Assembly: GCA_963853835.1 (NCBI GenBank)
Contig: OY970825.1
Location: forward strand, 26,908,835 to 26,972,834
DNA from: Calendula officinalis
Lineage: Eukaryota; Streptophyta; Magnoliopsida; Asterales; Asteraceae
DNA length: 64,000 nucleotides
Direction of reading: 5' to 3'
The translations under genes and the position numbers were made by a program. This document shows positions 42,783 to 54,747 of this stretch, in pieces. The notes beneath the pieces are model-generated. The model did no database searches and was not told the origin of the DNA. It saw nothing but the letters and a program-made list of their open reading frames with translations. How positions within the stretch are numbered: the first letter of the stretch is position 1; each line of letters opens with the position of its first letter.

Positions 42783-43917
42783 ATGTCCAACATCACACCA
42801 TATGAAGTTGATGACTGTAGAGGTGTCCTCAAAGTTTTTAGTGACGGCTCGATATGGCGGTCAACTGAACCGAGTTTCAAAGTCCCGGTGATAGACGATG
42901 GCTCGGTTTTATGGAAAGACGTCATGTTTGACCAAGTCAACGGTCTTTACCTCCGTCTTTACAAACCGGCTTCAGCCACCGGTAAAAAGTTACCGGTTTT
43001 TTATTACATTCACGGTGGTGGTTTTTGTATCGGTTCAAGAACATGGCCTAATTGTCAAAACTATTGTTTTAAACTGGCTTTGGGTCTACAAGCCGTGATT
43101 GTGAGTCCTGATTATCGATTAGCCCCCGAGAACCGGGTCCCTATGGCAGTTGAGGATGGGTTTAATTCGGTTAAGTGGTTACAGTCACAGGCTGCGGTGG
43201 TTGAGCCAGATTTGTGGCTTGAATGTGCAGATTTTAGCCGTGTGTTTATATCAGGTGATTCAGCGGGTGGGAATATTGCTCATAATGTAGCGGTTCGGTT
43301 ACAAGCTGGCTCGAAGGGGCTGGAGCCGGTTCGGGTTCGTGGGTATGTTTTATTGGCACCGTTTTTTGGCGGGACCCAGTTGACCGAATCAGAGACTCAT
43401 GGTCCGAAAGATGCTTTCTTGAATTGGGAGCTTATTGACAGGTTTCCACGTATATTAATCCTGTTATTTAGATTATTTTATTGTAATAATACTGTTCTTT
43501 TCATAAGTAATGCACTATCTATTTATAACTTTACAAGGAAGTTCACGTAAAAAAAGGTGTATTTGCAATTAATCCCGGCATGATACGTTTTTGCCACATA
43601 TGTTTGTTAGGTTTTGGAGGTTATCGATTCCTAATGGAGACACTATGGACCACCCTCTTGTTAATCCGTTTGGACCGGTTAGCTTGGATCTTGAAGCGAT
43701 TGAGTTGGACCCAATCTTGGTGGTTTGTGGTAGTTGTGATCTACTAAAAGACAGAGCAAAAGAATATGGTCATATATTGAAGAACTGGGGGAAAGATATC
43801 AAGTATGAAGAATTTAAAGGTGAACAACATGGGTTCTTCACCATTAATCCAGATTCAAAGCCATCACTTCAATTGATGCAGATTATTAAAGACTTCATCA
43901 CCACATATTCTATTTAG
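42783..43917 (+). CDS. Carboxylesterase (plant CXE family, alpha/beta hydrolase, CXE15-like)
   Basis: Alpha/beta-hydrolase esterase of the plant CXE/GID1-like family. Two exons (42783-43441 and 43611-43917) splice in frame to 321 residues, normal for the family. The oxyanion-hole motif HGGGF begins at His77, the nucleophile is Ser160 in GDSAGGN, and the remaining triad members are Asp263 (SCDLLKDR) and His293 (EQHGFF). Since the triad is complete, this is an active esterase and not a GID1 receptor, which lacks the catalytic His. The run DYRLAPENR and the closing segment FWRLSIPNGDTMDHPLVNPF resemble Arabidopsis CXE15, described as a strigolactone-degrading esterase; substrate here is inference. 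No signal peptide is seen, so cytosolic location is likely. The ORF continues past the splice donor, but exon 2 alone supplies the conserved C-terminus. Confidence 0.93.
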
Positions 43918-44403
43918 GATTCTTAATTAGGTTTTTGGATCTTTATTTCGCGTTGTTTGATAGAACTATATTAAAAATTAATAGTTGTCCTAAACAAGTG
44001 TAGTAAGATGTTGGACGTTTTTATTTATATTTTATCTGAATTATAATAGTAAAATAAAATTGTGCAAATAAAAATATAAACATCATCAATATGTGCTGAT
44101 TTACTTAGCAGTTTGATAATAATTACAATAAATTAATAATCTTTGTGAAGCCAATTATAAAAATAGATAATATAAATACATAAAATATTTCTATTTAATA
44201 TTCAAATATATAAATGATTAAAACGTGTCATTTTATAGGTGTCTTTGAAATGAATCACAAAAAACTCAATATATTAACCTAAAAATTGATCTTTCATAAA
44301 TATTGTAATATTATGCTTAATTTGATCATATTTCAATAAATTTTTTATGATAAATCTTTCTTAAAATGAATGTTTCATTTTGTAAAAGTAGATGTTAAAC
44401 TAA
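43918..44403. other. Intergenic region after the carboxylesterase
   Basis: AT-rich 3' UTR and spacer; no gene or clear repeat seen before the Tourist-like MITE. Confidence 0.6.
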
Positions 44404-44602
44404 GGTGTTGTTTGGTAGCATCTGAATGATGCAGAGGTCTGAATGATTCAGACTTCTCCTGACATCTGTCCGATTAAGAGACAGAATAAATTAAATTTTT
44501 TATTCAAAGTCTGATTAAGAAGTCTTACCAAACACTCTAAATCTATCTGATTAAAAAGTTGGCCTTTTAACAAAATTATTAAGAGACTTACCAAACAACA
44601 CC
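44404..44602. mobile_element. Tourist-like (PIF/Harbinger) MITE
   Basis: 199-base element with terminal inverted repeats GGTGTTGTTTGGTA (left) and its exact reverse complement at the right end, flanked by TAA target duplications (44401-44403 and 44603-44605). Internal sequence holds further TCTGA/TCAGA inverted words. No coding capacity. It sits about 130 bases upstream of the presumed HDA19 TATA box. Confidence 0.85.
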
Positions 44603-44728
44603 TAAGTCATAACTATTTTGTATGTTCAATTTAGGATATCTTGAAATTTTGATTATTGAGTTAAAATCATTGTAATGAACAATTTGATGTGGATGGACCA
44701 GTGGATTAAATGCAAATGGCCCAAAGCT

Positions 44729-44736
44729 TATAAAAA
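44729..44736 (+). promoter_or_regulatory. TATA box of the HDA19-type gene
   Basis: TATAAAAA, preceded at 44717-44724 by TGGCCCAA, a site-II-like word often found in promoters of growth-related plant genes. A leader intron probably runs 44883-45430 (AG|GTTAGG ... TTTTCAG), leaving only seven bases of exon before the ATG. Confidence 0.55.
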
Positions 44737-45437
44737 GCCCATAAATTTTCTATTTCCCCTGAATTGATCGCTACTACCAAACTCAGTTTCAACACCAAAT
44801 TAAAGCTACTAACAACAAATTACTCGAAGACGGTGGTAGGCTTCTCCTTTCTTCATCACTAAATTCACCATTGCAGTTGCAGGTTAGGTTTTCGTTACGC
44901 ATAAACTGTTCATTCGCCGTGAAATTGGCCGAATTAACCATCGGTAGTTGTAGGTTACGTCGTTTGCTTACGTTTATCGCGATGTTGTTTTCGGCTTATG
45001 TAGACTGTATTGTATGTATGTTACTTGGGTGATGTAGGATTAATGTCAAATAATCTGCGTTATTTTTGAGACGTTGATGGTTTTTTTCGTTAATTAGGGT
45101 GTAGATTGATTTCATACTTGTAGAATTGTTTCGTGCATTATAGCAGGGAAGGAGGGATTAGCGTAACTGGATCGATTTGGGTTAGTTAGTTTTCTCTTTA
45201 TGTGTTTAAGCTTGACACAATTAATTTGAAACGGAGATCTAGAAGAAGAAACATAATTATTGTGAAGAAACTTTTGGAACTCACTGAGATTAGAGGGTTT
45301 ACTGATCCAAGTCCTTTTTACCTGCACACAGTTTAAATTTGATTTATAAATTAATTGATGTTTGAACTTTGAATGCTTGATTGATTATTTAGGGCTTGGT
45401 AGTTTAAATTCATAATGTTATAATTTTCAGATTTTAG

Positions 45438-47606
45438 ATGGAAACTGGAGGCAATTCGCTAGCATCAGGGAGTGGGCCAGATGGAGTGAAAAGAAAAGTA
45501 TATTACTTTTATGATCCAGAAGTTGGAAATTACTATTACGGTCAAGGTCACCCGATGAAACCGCACAGGATTCGCATGACACATGCTCTTTTAGCTCACT
45601 ATGGTTTACTACAAAACATGCATGTTGTAAAACCTGTTCCTGCGAGAGATAAAGATCTTTGCAGGTTTCATGCTGATGATTACGTTTCTTTTCTAAGGGG
45701 AATTACACCAGAAACACAACAAGATCAATTAAGGCAGTTAAAACGGTTTAATGTTGGTGAAGATTGCCCTGTTTTTGATGGTTTATACTCGTTTTGTCAG
45801 ACTTATGCTGGTGGTTCGGTTGGTGGTGCAGTTAAGTTGAATCATGAGTATTGTGATATTGCTATAAACTGGGCAGGTGGATTGCATCATGCTAAAAAGT
45901 GTGAAGCTTCTGGTTTCTGTTATGTTAATGATATTGTGTTGTCAATTCTCGAGCTTTTGAAAGTGCACCAGGTTGGTTAAATAAATATATCTTCAATTTT
46001 GGGTAATAAAATTTCAAACTTTAATGTATTATTTATTATATGATGCAGCGTGTGCTGTATGTAGATATTGACATACATCACGGTGACGGTGTAGAAGAAG
46101 CATTTTACACAACAGACAGAGTTATGACAGTTTCTTTCCACAAATTTGGGGATTATTTTCCTGGTACAGGTGATATACGCGATATCGGTTATTCAAAAGG
46201 AAAATATTATTCCTTAAATGTGCCTTTAGATGATGGAATTGATGATGAGAGTTATCAATCATTATTTAAACCACTAATTGGTAAAGTTATGGAAGTTTTT
46301 AGGCCTGGTGCAGTTGTGTTACAATGTGGTGCAGATTCTTTATCAGGAGATCGATTAGGGTGTTTTAATTTATCGATCAAAGGTCATGCTGAATGTGTGA
46401 AATATATGAGATCTTTTAATGTGCCCTTATTATTGCTTGGTGGTGGTGGTTATACAATAAGGAATGTTGCAAGATGCTGGTGTTATGAGGTCAGTTTTAG
46501 TCAGTTAGGAATAAAAAATGAAAAATATATAATATAGTATAATATGATATAATATTATTGATTTGTGCCTGCAGACTGGAGTTGCCCTTGGGGTGGAGTT
46601 GGAAGATAAAATGCCTCAACATGAATACTATGAGTATTTTGGTCCTGATTATACTCTTCATGTTGCTCCAAGCAATATGGAAAATAAAAATTCTCGTCAG
46701 TTATTGGATGAAATACGATCAAAACTTCTCGATAATCTTTCTAAACTGCAACATGCACCAAGTGTACAATTCCAAGAACGCCCCCCTGATACCGAATTCC
46801 CCGAGGTTTGTTCATTATTTAAGATTGCTACTTTTTTCATTATTATTTGTATGAAAATGTTGGAATTTATTTAATTTGTATTCAGGCAGATGAAGATCAA
46901 GAGGACGATGATCGCAGATCAGATGATTCTGATGTTGATGAAAATAACGAGGGGTACTTCTTCCTTCTCAACTGATTTGTAGCAATTAACTAAATATCTG
47001 AAAACTGATTTATATACTATTTTCATTTTCTGATTGTTTTTTAAACACGTTCTTCAAATATTTTGTAATTTTTTGTTTCGTTTTTCAGTAAGGCTTCGGT
47101 TGGACGTGTGAAGAGGGAAGTTGATGATATTGAGTCTAAGGACATGGTATGTATAGTTTTGTGTTCAGTTGGTAAAGATTCAACGTGATTATAATTATAT
47201 TCCTTTTTTTGATAAATTAAGTGTGTGTATTGTATGTGTATTAGGATGATATAAAAGAAGGTGATCGTGCTAATGCTAGAGAAATGGATGCATCGTTTGC
47301 TGAAATATCCATTAAGGTACTTTCACAATAATAAATTATATTTGGATGATGTATAATTAGGCCACTAAAGTATGTATCCCTATTTGATATAAACGCAACT
47401 AAATATATACTTGGGTGACATTTTAATAGATGTATATGTATATTGTTAGGTTCTGAAACATTTGTAAATGTTGTTCGTAACTATATACGTAGTCATAATA
47501 AGTATTTTGTATGTATTTTTAGGGTTCAACTTCAGGTGCAGTACCAGCAGATGCTAAACTAGAACAAGGGAATTCAAACCAGCCTCCTTCTGACATGAAT
47601 TTGTAG
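45438..47606 (+). CDS. HDA19: Histone deacetylase, RPD3 class I, HDA19-type
   Basis: Zinc-dependent deacetylase that removes acetyl groups from histone tails in nuclear co-repressor complexes. Seven coding exons (45438-45971, 46049-46489, 46575-46805, 46886-46953, 47089-47146, 47245-47316, 47523-47606) give 495 residues, close to Arabidopsis HDA19 (501). The catalytic His pair is His150-His151 in GGLHHAKK; the zinc ligands Asp186 and His188 are in YVDIDIHHGDG and the third Asp in GADSLSGDRLG; the active-site Tyr is in GGGGYT. The start METGGNSLASG matches HDA19 rather than HDA6. After PPDTEFPE the protein ends in a variable acidic tail (EDQEDDDRRSDDSDVDENNE) spread over four short exons; this tail is the part least like known orthologues. 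Everything needed for catalysis is intact. Confidence 0.96.
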
Positions 47607-48417
47607 TGTATCATACATAATCTTCACAGTGTTTATGTTAAACCTTTTATCGCGTTAAAACTTATAAATTATGAGAATTTTTTTTATGTATTATGTTGTA
47701 GAAAATTTGCCCAAAGACATGTATGGTGTTCATTCATCATATCTTTTGGATAGAATGAAATGACCAAAAGTTAGAATGGTACGGTATTGGAATGATTTTA
47801 TTACCATTTCATTATTATCATATTTGATTGTTTAGCATCATCAATCAGACCGTACCTCGCAATAATAAACTGAAAAACCCTAATTTTCTATAAAGTATGG
47901 TTCGGTTCTGGTATAGCTTATTGTCTCGAGTTATGTACACCTGTAATGTTAGAGAAAATTACCCATATATACACCTCAATAACTCATAATGCTACAAAAC
48001 TCAAGGGGAATCTCCGTTGGAACAAGTCCTAAGATTTCACACACACAAAATGGTTAAGAAATTTTTGTTGCCTAAAACCTTATCTTATTTGGTAAGAAAT
48101 AGTGGGCCTACACCGATAAACCATCTCATTTAATATAGTGAAACGACACATTTACCCAAACTTTTACTTTTAAACATAATTAAACTCACTTTTATCAAAA
48201 TGTGTGAGATTCATCCCCACACTATCCAATTTAATTTAATTTAACTTTTATTATAATATTTTGCCTAAAAAAATCAAAATGTGGTGGTTAACGGCATATT
48301 AGGGTTAGATACGGCGGAGATTGTGAGAAAATTGAAAGAGAGTAATTTTATGCATATTAAGAATGTCAAAATAGAAGTATAATAGTCAATCCCTTATCAA
48401 AGTCCATAAATATATAA
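47607..48417. other. Intergenic region after HDA19-type gene
   Basis: 3' UTR followed by AT-rich spacer. No reading frame or structured repeat recognised. Confidence 0.6.
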
Positions 48418-48600
48418 GGGTTTTTCTAACTCATGCCCTAAGGGCATGAGATTAAAAGCATTGATTAAAGTTACATTATCATTTATATTTAAAATTATAT
48501 TTAATACTTGTAAAAATTAGAATCCATTTAATGTTTTTTTTAATTTGTTAGAAAATGTTTTGTTAATCTCATGCCCTTAAGGCATGAGTTAGCCAAACCC
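48418..48600. mobile_element. MULE-type MITE with 9-bp target duplication
   Basis: 183-base element. Left end GGGTTTTTCTAACTCATGCC and the reverse complement of the right end GGGTTTGGCTAACTCATGCC match, and the match continues through AAGGGCATGAGATTAA, so arms are about 37 bases. Each arm itself contains the near-palindrome CTCATGCCCTAAGGGCATGA. An exact 9-bp duplication AATATATAA flanks it (48409-48417 and 48601-48609), the length typical of Mutator-like elements. Confidence 0.9.
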
Positions 48601-48609
48601 AATATATAA

Positions 48610-49225
48610 TATTATCGGTTGTTTTCTGTGTTATTATTGTTGTATTAATAAATTGTGTAAGATAATAATAACGACAAAAGGAAAACCTTAATTAAACACT
48701 CAAGCATCATCAATTTAATTGGTAAAGTTGGGGGTTCATGTGGTGCAATTGTAAATCATCAAACTTTAAGGAATCTTTTGCAATTCATTCAAAGATTTAA
48801 TCCACCGGAGTTTATACGTTTGACAGCGGCGGTGCTCGTGAAACGAAAACACACACACACAGATAAAACTCAAAAACCTTTTTTCGGTGCCAACGATTTC
48901 TTCCCGAAATCAATCAATCTTTCTGAAAAAAAGCCCTAAAAAACTCACACATTTAATCACCGTCAGATTCTTGTTTTCGTTCGTTCCTTGATACGCTTTT
49001 GAATCTATCATCCAACCTTCATCTGAATTATTAAAAAAATAGTTTCTTTCTTCAATTTCCAGATCATACCCTCCGATTATCAATTATTTTGCCCTAATTT
49101 CCTTCTTTTGTCCTCTCGATTTTGGAAGTCAAATAGTCAATTGGGGCATCACTCACCAATAATTTGTTCTTGCTGTTGTTCTAAATATTGTTGTTTGACT
49201 ACTGATTTCAGATTAATTTACTTTG
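48610..49225. other. Promoter and leader region of YAK1
   Basis: Spacer leading into the YAK1 leader. A pyrimidine-rich leader-like segment begins near 48900 (CTTCCCGAAATCAATC, repeated TTCTTTC words). No TATA box I would defend; no gene. Confidence 0.5.
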
Positions 49226-49264
49226 ATGGATCTGAAATATGGATTTTTTGCGATGATCTTATAA
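49226..49264 (+). CDS. Upstream ORF 1 in the YAK1 leader (12 codons)
   Basis: ATG at 49226 opens a 12-residue frame ending TAA at 49262-49264. Its stop overlaps the start of the next small frame (TAATG). Whether it is translated is unknown; its place just ahead of the YAK1 start suggests a role in translational control. Confidence 0.4.
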   Translation: MDLKYGFFAMIL

Positions 49265-49353
49265 TGGGATTACAGTCTTCTGGTGAATTACTTGAATTTG
49301 CTCGAAGATTAATGGGGCAGCAGAATCAGAATAAGAAGCATAGCATCAATTGA
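49264..49353 (+). CDS. Upstream ORF 2 in the YAK1 leader (29 codons)
   Basis: ATG at 49264 overlaps the stop of the preceding small frame and opens 29 codons (begins MGLQSSGELLEFARRLMG) ending TGA at 49351-49353, 62 bases before the YAK1 ATG. The frame contains a plausible short amphipathic helix. Translation is inferred only. Confidence 0.4.
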   Translation: MGLQSSGELLEFARRLMGQQNQNKKHSIN

Positions 49354-49415
49354 ATAATTTGATTATTTATTTATGATTTTATCCAATTAATACAACTATT
49401 TTCTGGTGATTTGTG

Positions 49416-52400
49416 ATGGAGGTCAACACTGAAAATATAGCATCTGCATCAGTTTCATGGACTCCTAGACAGCTTGTGTTCAGACCTTATGAACCATTGA
49501 CACAAAGATTAAGTGTTCATGCTAAAAAACCTGTGAGTGATTTCGTGACCATTAATTTTTTATTTTCAGTTTTATATTGTTCTTGTTCATGTTTGTTAGA
49601 TGATGTGTTGTAGTCGAAGAATGCTTGTAAAATTATGTTAAATAATTGTGGTGAGTGGTGACATAAATAATCTTATTTTGCAGTTAATATCAAGATTAAC
49701 TAAGGATATCGCGGATACATACAGAATATGCAATCCACAATTTAATTATTTAGAAGAATTAAATCCAAAACGGTTTGTTACAAGCCCGTCAGCTGGAGTA
49801 CTCAATGACGGTTATGATAATGAAAATTCAGACCTTATTCTGTCTGTGAATCATGCCCTAACTAATTCAGAAACTCACAGAAGGTTAATATTTTAGGGCA
49901 GATGACACAAAAATGTATCCACTGAATTGTATACATTTTTTACTGTTGTATGTATCGTACTTAAAAACTTACCGTTTGATAGACTGAACTTCAAAATTTA
50001 CCTTTAATGTATCGGTTTACCTGAAGCTGGTATTTTGCTTAGGTGGCACTGGTTTTTGCCACTTGAAATTAGGAAATAAAAAATCTTTTAATTTCTGGGT
50101 AAAGGGAATTCAGGTAAATAAATACATGCAATAGTAGGTTTATGAAGTTTAGTACTTTAAAAATAAGTTTGAGGTACGGTACATAGAATAATAAAACTTG
50201 CAACTGAATTGATGACCTTTTGGACAAGTTTACATGGCTATTTCATTTTTCTAGCGTCTTATTCTTGTTTGTTGTGTTAGGTTAATTTTTTGGTAATAAA
50301 TTTTGTTGTAATAATTTTGTAGATATATTGTAAAAGATATGCTCGGGCAAGGGACGTTCGGGCAGGTTGCTAAATGTTGGGTAGCAGAATTAGACCGTTT
50401 TGTTGCTGTTAAGGTTATTAAAAATCAACCTGCTTACTATCAGCAGGCATTGGTTGAAGTGTCCATACTCACAACGGTAAATGTTTAGGGTTTTGAAATT
50501 CAGAATTATATAGCATCGATGGATTGTGTTGCTTAATTTTCTTGTTATTTTCAGTTAAACAAAAAGTTTGATCCTGAAGATAAGCATCACATTGTTCGTA
50601 TTTATGATTACTTTGTATATCAACGGCATCTGTGCATTGCTTTTGAACTTCTTGATACGAATTTGTAAGTTTCAGTTTTTCTTTTTTCTTTTAATAGCTT
50701 TTGTAGGCTGTTTATCATTGAACTTTTTTCTAATTTTACATTAGGTATGAGCTTATAAAGCTAAACCAGTATCGGGGATTATCATTGAGCATCGTGCAAC
50801 TATTCTCAAAGCAGGTTAAATTGCTCAATTGTTTTTTTTTAAATGATTTTCTGGTTATTCTTTTTTTAATTATTTATTTGTCTTGTACTAGATTTTATAT
50901 GGTTTAGCTCTCATGAAGGATGCTGCTATTATCCATTGCGATCTAAAACCTGAAAACATCCTTTTATGCACAAGGTTAGTTACTTTTCAAGTGAATTAGG
51001 GCTTCATTGAGCTTATTTACTCATGCAATTACTGTTTATTTACCAGTGTGAAGCCAGCAGAAGTCAAAATCATTGACTTTGGATCTGCATGCATGGAAGA
51101 TCACACCGTTTACTCTTATATTCAGGTCTTCCTTTTTTTTTTAATTAAAAATCATGTTCTAATTTTGGCAGGTTTATGAAAAATGAAAGAGTATTCTAAA
51201 TGATTACTTTTTTTATGCAGAGTCGATATTACAGATCACCTGAAGTTGTTCTAGGGTATCAGTATCCTTAAATACTAAATCTGCTGAAGTGTGTGTGTAG
51301 GATTAAAATTGTAGAAAGGATTATGTGTCATTTTTGTGCATCATGATTATACGTCTGTATTATTATTATTGAATATGTTTTGTGTACGACCTTCACCATT
51401 ATTAATCAGGTATTCAACAGCAATTGACATGTGGTCATTTGGATGCATAGTTGCTGAACTATTTCTTGGCCTGCCACTTTTTCCGGGAGCATCAGAATTT
51501 GATCTTTTAAAAAGAATGATGAATATAATTGGGTACAGAAAAAGTGTACTTTTTGGTGTTAAATTATGATTAATTCTTGTGTTTTTAAATTTGTTAGAGA
51601 ACAACCTCCTGATTATGTGCTGAAAGAGGCCAAAAACACAAGCAAATTCTTCAAATGTGTAGGGAGTGTAAACCATGAAGAACGTGGAACAAGTGTTTAC
51701 CAAATTTTAACTGAAGAAGAATATGAAGCCGTAAGTAACTAGAATTGTTTTTGGTTTTTATGAGAAACTGAGTAATTTTATTTGTTTCAGAGAGAGAGGA
51801 AGAAACCTTCAATTGGAAAAGAGTACTTCAGTTACATGAATCTTGAAGGAATAGTAAAAAAATATCCTTACAGAAAAAATCTGCAAGAACAAGATTTGGT
51901 TAGAGGTTGTTATCTCTATTTTTAAATTACCAAATCTTTTTGAGTGTAACTGATTATGGCAAATGTAACGCAGAAAGTCATTTACGGTTATCACTGATTG
52001 ATTTCTTGAAGGGACTTGTAGAATTTGATCCAGCCAAACGGTGGTCACCTTTGCAGGTGTGAATATGTTATTTATTATTATGATGATGATGATAGTGATA
52101 TTAATATTAAGGGTTGTTGATGTAGGCTTCTAAACACCCGTTTGTTACTGGAGAACCTTTCACTTGTCCTTATAAACCCCTTCCTGAAACTCCTCGTGTG
52201 GTAAGTAATACCAATTATTAACTCTTAATTTAAAAAAACCTACTTTTTTTAATTCTTGGTAAGGTTAATGAGCGTTATGTCATAGAAAAACAATTGATTT
52301 TTATTTTTGTGTTGCAATGCAGCCCGTTTCACATAATGTCAAGGTTGACCACCATCCTGCTGGGGGCCACTGGTTTGCTGCGGGTCTCTCTCCTAATGTA

Positions 52401-53808
52401 AGCAACTGCTGCTGCTTTCTTTAAACTAAAATATTATCTGATTAGCTGAAATATAATATAGGTTCTAGGTGGAAATCGAGTTGCAATGTATAACAACTCA
52501 CATTTTCAAGTGATGCCATATGGGGGCAATTTTGGAAGCTTAGGAAGTCATGGCAGTTATAATGACAATACCGGCCTTGGAAGTAGTTATGGTAGTTATG
52601 GAGATAACAGTAACATGCTGGCATATTATTCACCTGTGGGCCCCTCAGCTATGAACACCTATGCACAAAATGTCCCTATTCTTGGAACTAGTCCCGATGC
52701 TAGAAGAAGAATTATGCATGGGAACGGGTCCTTCGGGTTTAGTCCAGCTGGCAATTTCGCACCAATGTCACTCGGGACCAGCCCCTCGCAGCCGTATAAC
52801 CAGGTAGGGGTGAAAATGGGTCGGTTTTTGCTTTTATTGGGCTGGTTAACAGTTGGGGTTTTTTCTCAACAGGTGATAGCTGGATCTCCGGGTCATTATG
52901 GCCCGAGTTCCCCTGCTCGAGGAAATGTACACGGGTCTCCCCTGGGAAAAGGAACACTTTCAGGTAATAGAAGAAAAGGGCGGGGGTATTCTGGTAATTT
53001 ACCACCTCAAGAAAGCAGCAGCACGTATAGGCAAGGGCAATTTAATGAACCTGCGGGAAATTGGAAACAGCAACAACAACAAAGGAATAATTCGTACGGG
53101 TCGGGTAAACCGTTTTTGCATCCAAAAGGTGTTGGTGACAAGTCTGAGAGTAGTTCGTTGCCTGATCCTGGAGATTGGGATCCTAATTACAGGTAATGAT
53201 TGAGGGATGAACAGAACGTTTTGAATTGGCTGTTAAGGCTTGAAATCGATACTCTTTTTGTTTTTGGATGTTTAATGAATTTTGTAACGATTTGATTTCA
53301 GTGATGAACTCCTTCTAGAAGACGATTCTTCAGAATTAAGCAACATAACAACTGAATTCAGCAAGAGTTTGCATCTTAATCAACCATTTGTGGGAGTCCC
53401 GAGATTTAATCAAATATCAAACCCGACGCAAAGGTATCATTATTATGATTATTATTTGTATGTTCCATTTGATTGAGTTGTTAATTTGACACACAGGGCA
53501 CATGCAGAAAGCGGTGGTGATATGTATATGATAAATCCTTCCCAATTCTCCCAATTTTCACCGAGTCGATTGGGTCAACAACCACGGGGGCGGCCTCGTG
53601 GGCTTTCTAATTTCAATTCAGGGGGCCCACCGTCACCCTCAACCAACAACAATCCACCATGGGGTATGTTTTCACTCGTTTTATGACAAAAGGGTAGATG
53701 GGTAATTTTGGTGTTATTTGTTTTGTAGGGCGTAGGGGCAACCATCCCATTGCCGCCAACATTCTGCCATCATCCCATGGAGGAAACCAATATGGAAGGA
53801 TCGTTTGA
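49416..53808 (+). CDS. YAK1: Dual-specificity protein kinase YAK1 homologue (DYRK family)
   Basis: Plant YAK1, a DYRK-family Ser/Thr/Tyr kinase linked in Arabidopsis to TOR and stress signalling. Nineteen exons keep frame: 49416-49532, 49684-49883, 50323-50476, 50555-50664, 50745-50814, 50892-50974, 51047-51125, 51221-51261, 51410-51532, 51598-51730, 51791-51905, 51974-52056, 52126-52200, 52323-52397, 52462-52803, 52873-53192, 53302-53433, 53497-53663, 53729-53808; 832 residues. The kinase domain spans about 107-443: GQGTFGQV loop, Lys136, IIHCDLKPEN with Asp234 (HCD is normal for DYRKs), DFG at Asp255, and the DYRK activation loop Tyr267-Ser-Tyr269 before IQSRYYRSPE. The conserved N-terminal segment ICNPQFNYLEELNPKR precedes it. 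The C-terminus is long, Gly/Ser/Asn/Gln-rich and probably disordered. I chose ATG 49416 because it is the first in frame with the conserved region. Shorter than Arabidopsis YAK1, mainly at the ends. Confidence 0.95.
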
Positions 53809-54399
53809 AAATTATACATATCTCTCTATCTCTATTGTAAGGGAACATGACAATTGTAGTTGCTTCCTACTCTACTCTTGAATCTAATGTGCATTTATAC
53901 TTATTCTTTAACCATCAATTATCAAACTAACTGCCTTCCTCCTATTTTCTTTTATTATTTTTATTTGTATGGGGATTGTGGAATGTTGAAAACAAATAGG
54001 TATAAAGGTGATTTGGTTCTTTATTTTCTTTTTTACTTTGTTATTATACTTTCACTATTTTCCTACTATCCTTCTCTCCCCTTCACCTTTTAAGGTAGAG
54101 ATTATATGATGAAATTTAGGTAGTTAAATTTAATAACATGCGCGGAAAATATTTGAGGCTTAAACTGTTAAGATCTGATTGGTTTTTCCCCACAATATAA
54201 TCCTAAATTACATGTACAAGATAAAATTATGTAGTCGAATGATACACTTTGCTTGAGTTAGCAATTTGTGTTGATCTTGGATCACAGATTTGAGTATTAA
54301 AAAGTTAAAATATGTGGATCCAAACTAACTACATTCATATTAAAAAACCAAAAAACCTTTAATTTGAGTTTAACATAAACATCATATGTTAGGCTCTAA
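53809..54399. other. Intergenic region after YAK1
   Basis: 3' UTR and AT-rich spacer up to the first Harbinger-like element. No gene seen. Confidence 0.6.
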
Positions 54400-54744
54400 G
54401 GCTATCCATATGGGTACCACACGTGGTACCTAATTTTCCTGCCACATCATCGTCACTTCAGCAACCACACCACCGCCACACCACATCATCTCTAGGAAAT
54501 ACTCACCGCACCACACTATTTTATTCTGTTTAATTTTAAATAAGAAAGAAAAGAAAATAAATAGAATATTGTCCCAACCAATCAGAAGCAGTCACCTCAA
54601 CCCCCCCCCCCACACACACGTTTCTCCCCGTTGCCTTGCCCCTCCACGCCGTGGGGGGGGGGGGGTGTTCCTCCAAAACACCACGTCGTGGGTTGTCCAG
54701 ATCAGCCCCCACGTACAATGGCGTGGTACCCATTCCGTGAAGCC
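54400..54744. mobile_element. PIF/Harbinger-like MITE, family H copy 1
   Basis: 345-base element between TAA duplications (54397-54399 and 54745-54747). Left end GGCTATCCATATGGGTACCA and the reverse complement of the right end GGCTTCACGGAATGGGTACC share the GGCT start and ATGGGTACCAC core. It contains a run of 11 C (about 54600) and of 13 G (about 54652). Its ends also match those of the larger element at 58893, so both belong to one family. Confidence 0.8.
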
Positions 54745-54747
54745 TAA

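Noticed and set aside
43442..43550. Carboxylesterase frame continuing past the first exon
   Set aside because: The extension is intronic: family-conserved sequence resumes at 43611 after a TTAG acceptor and keeps the frame.
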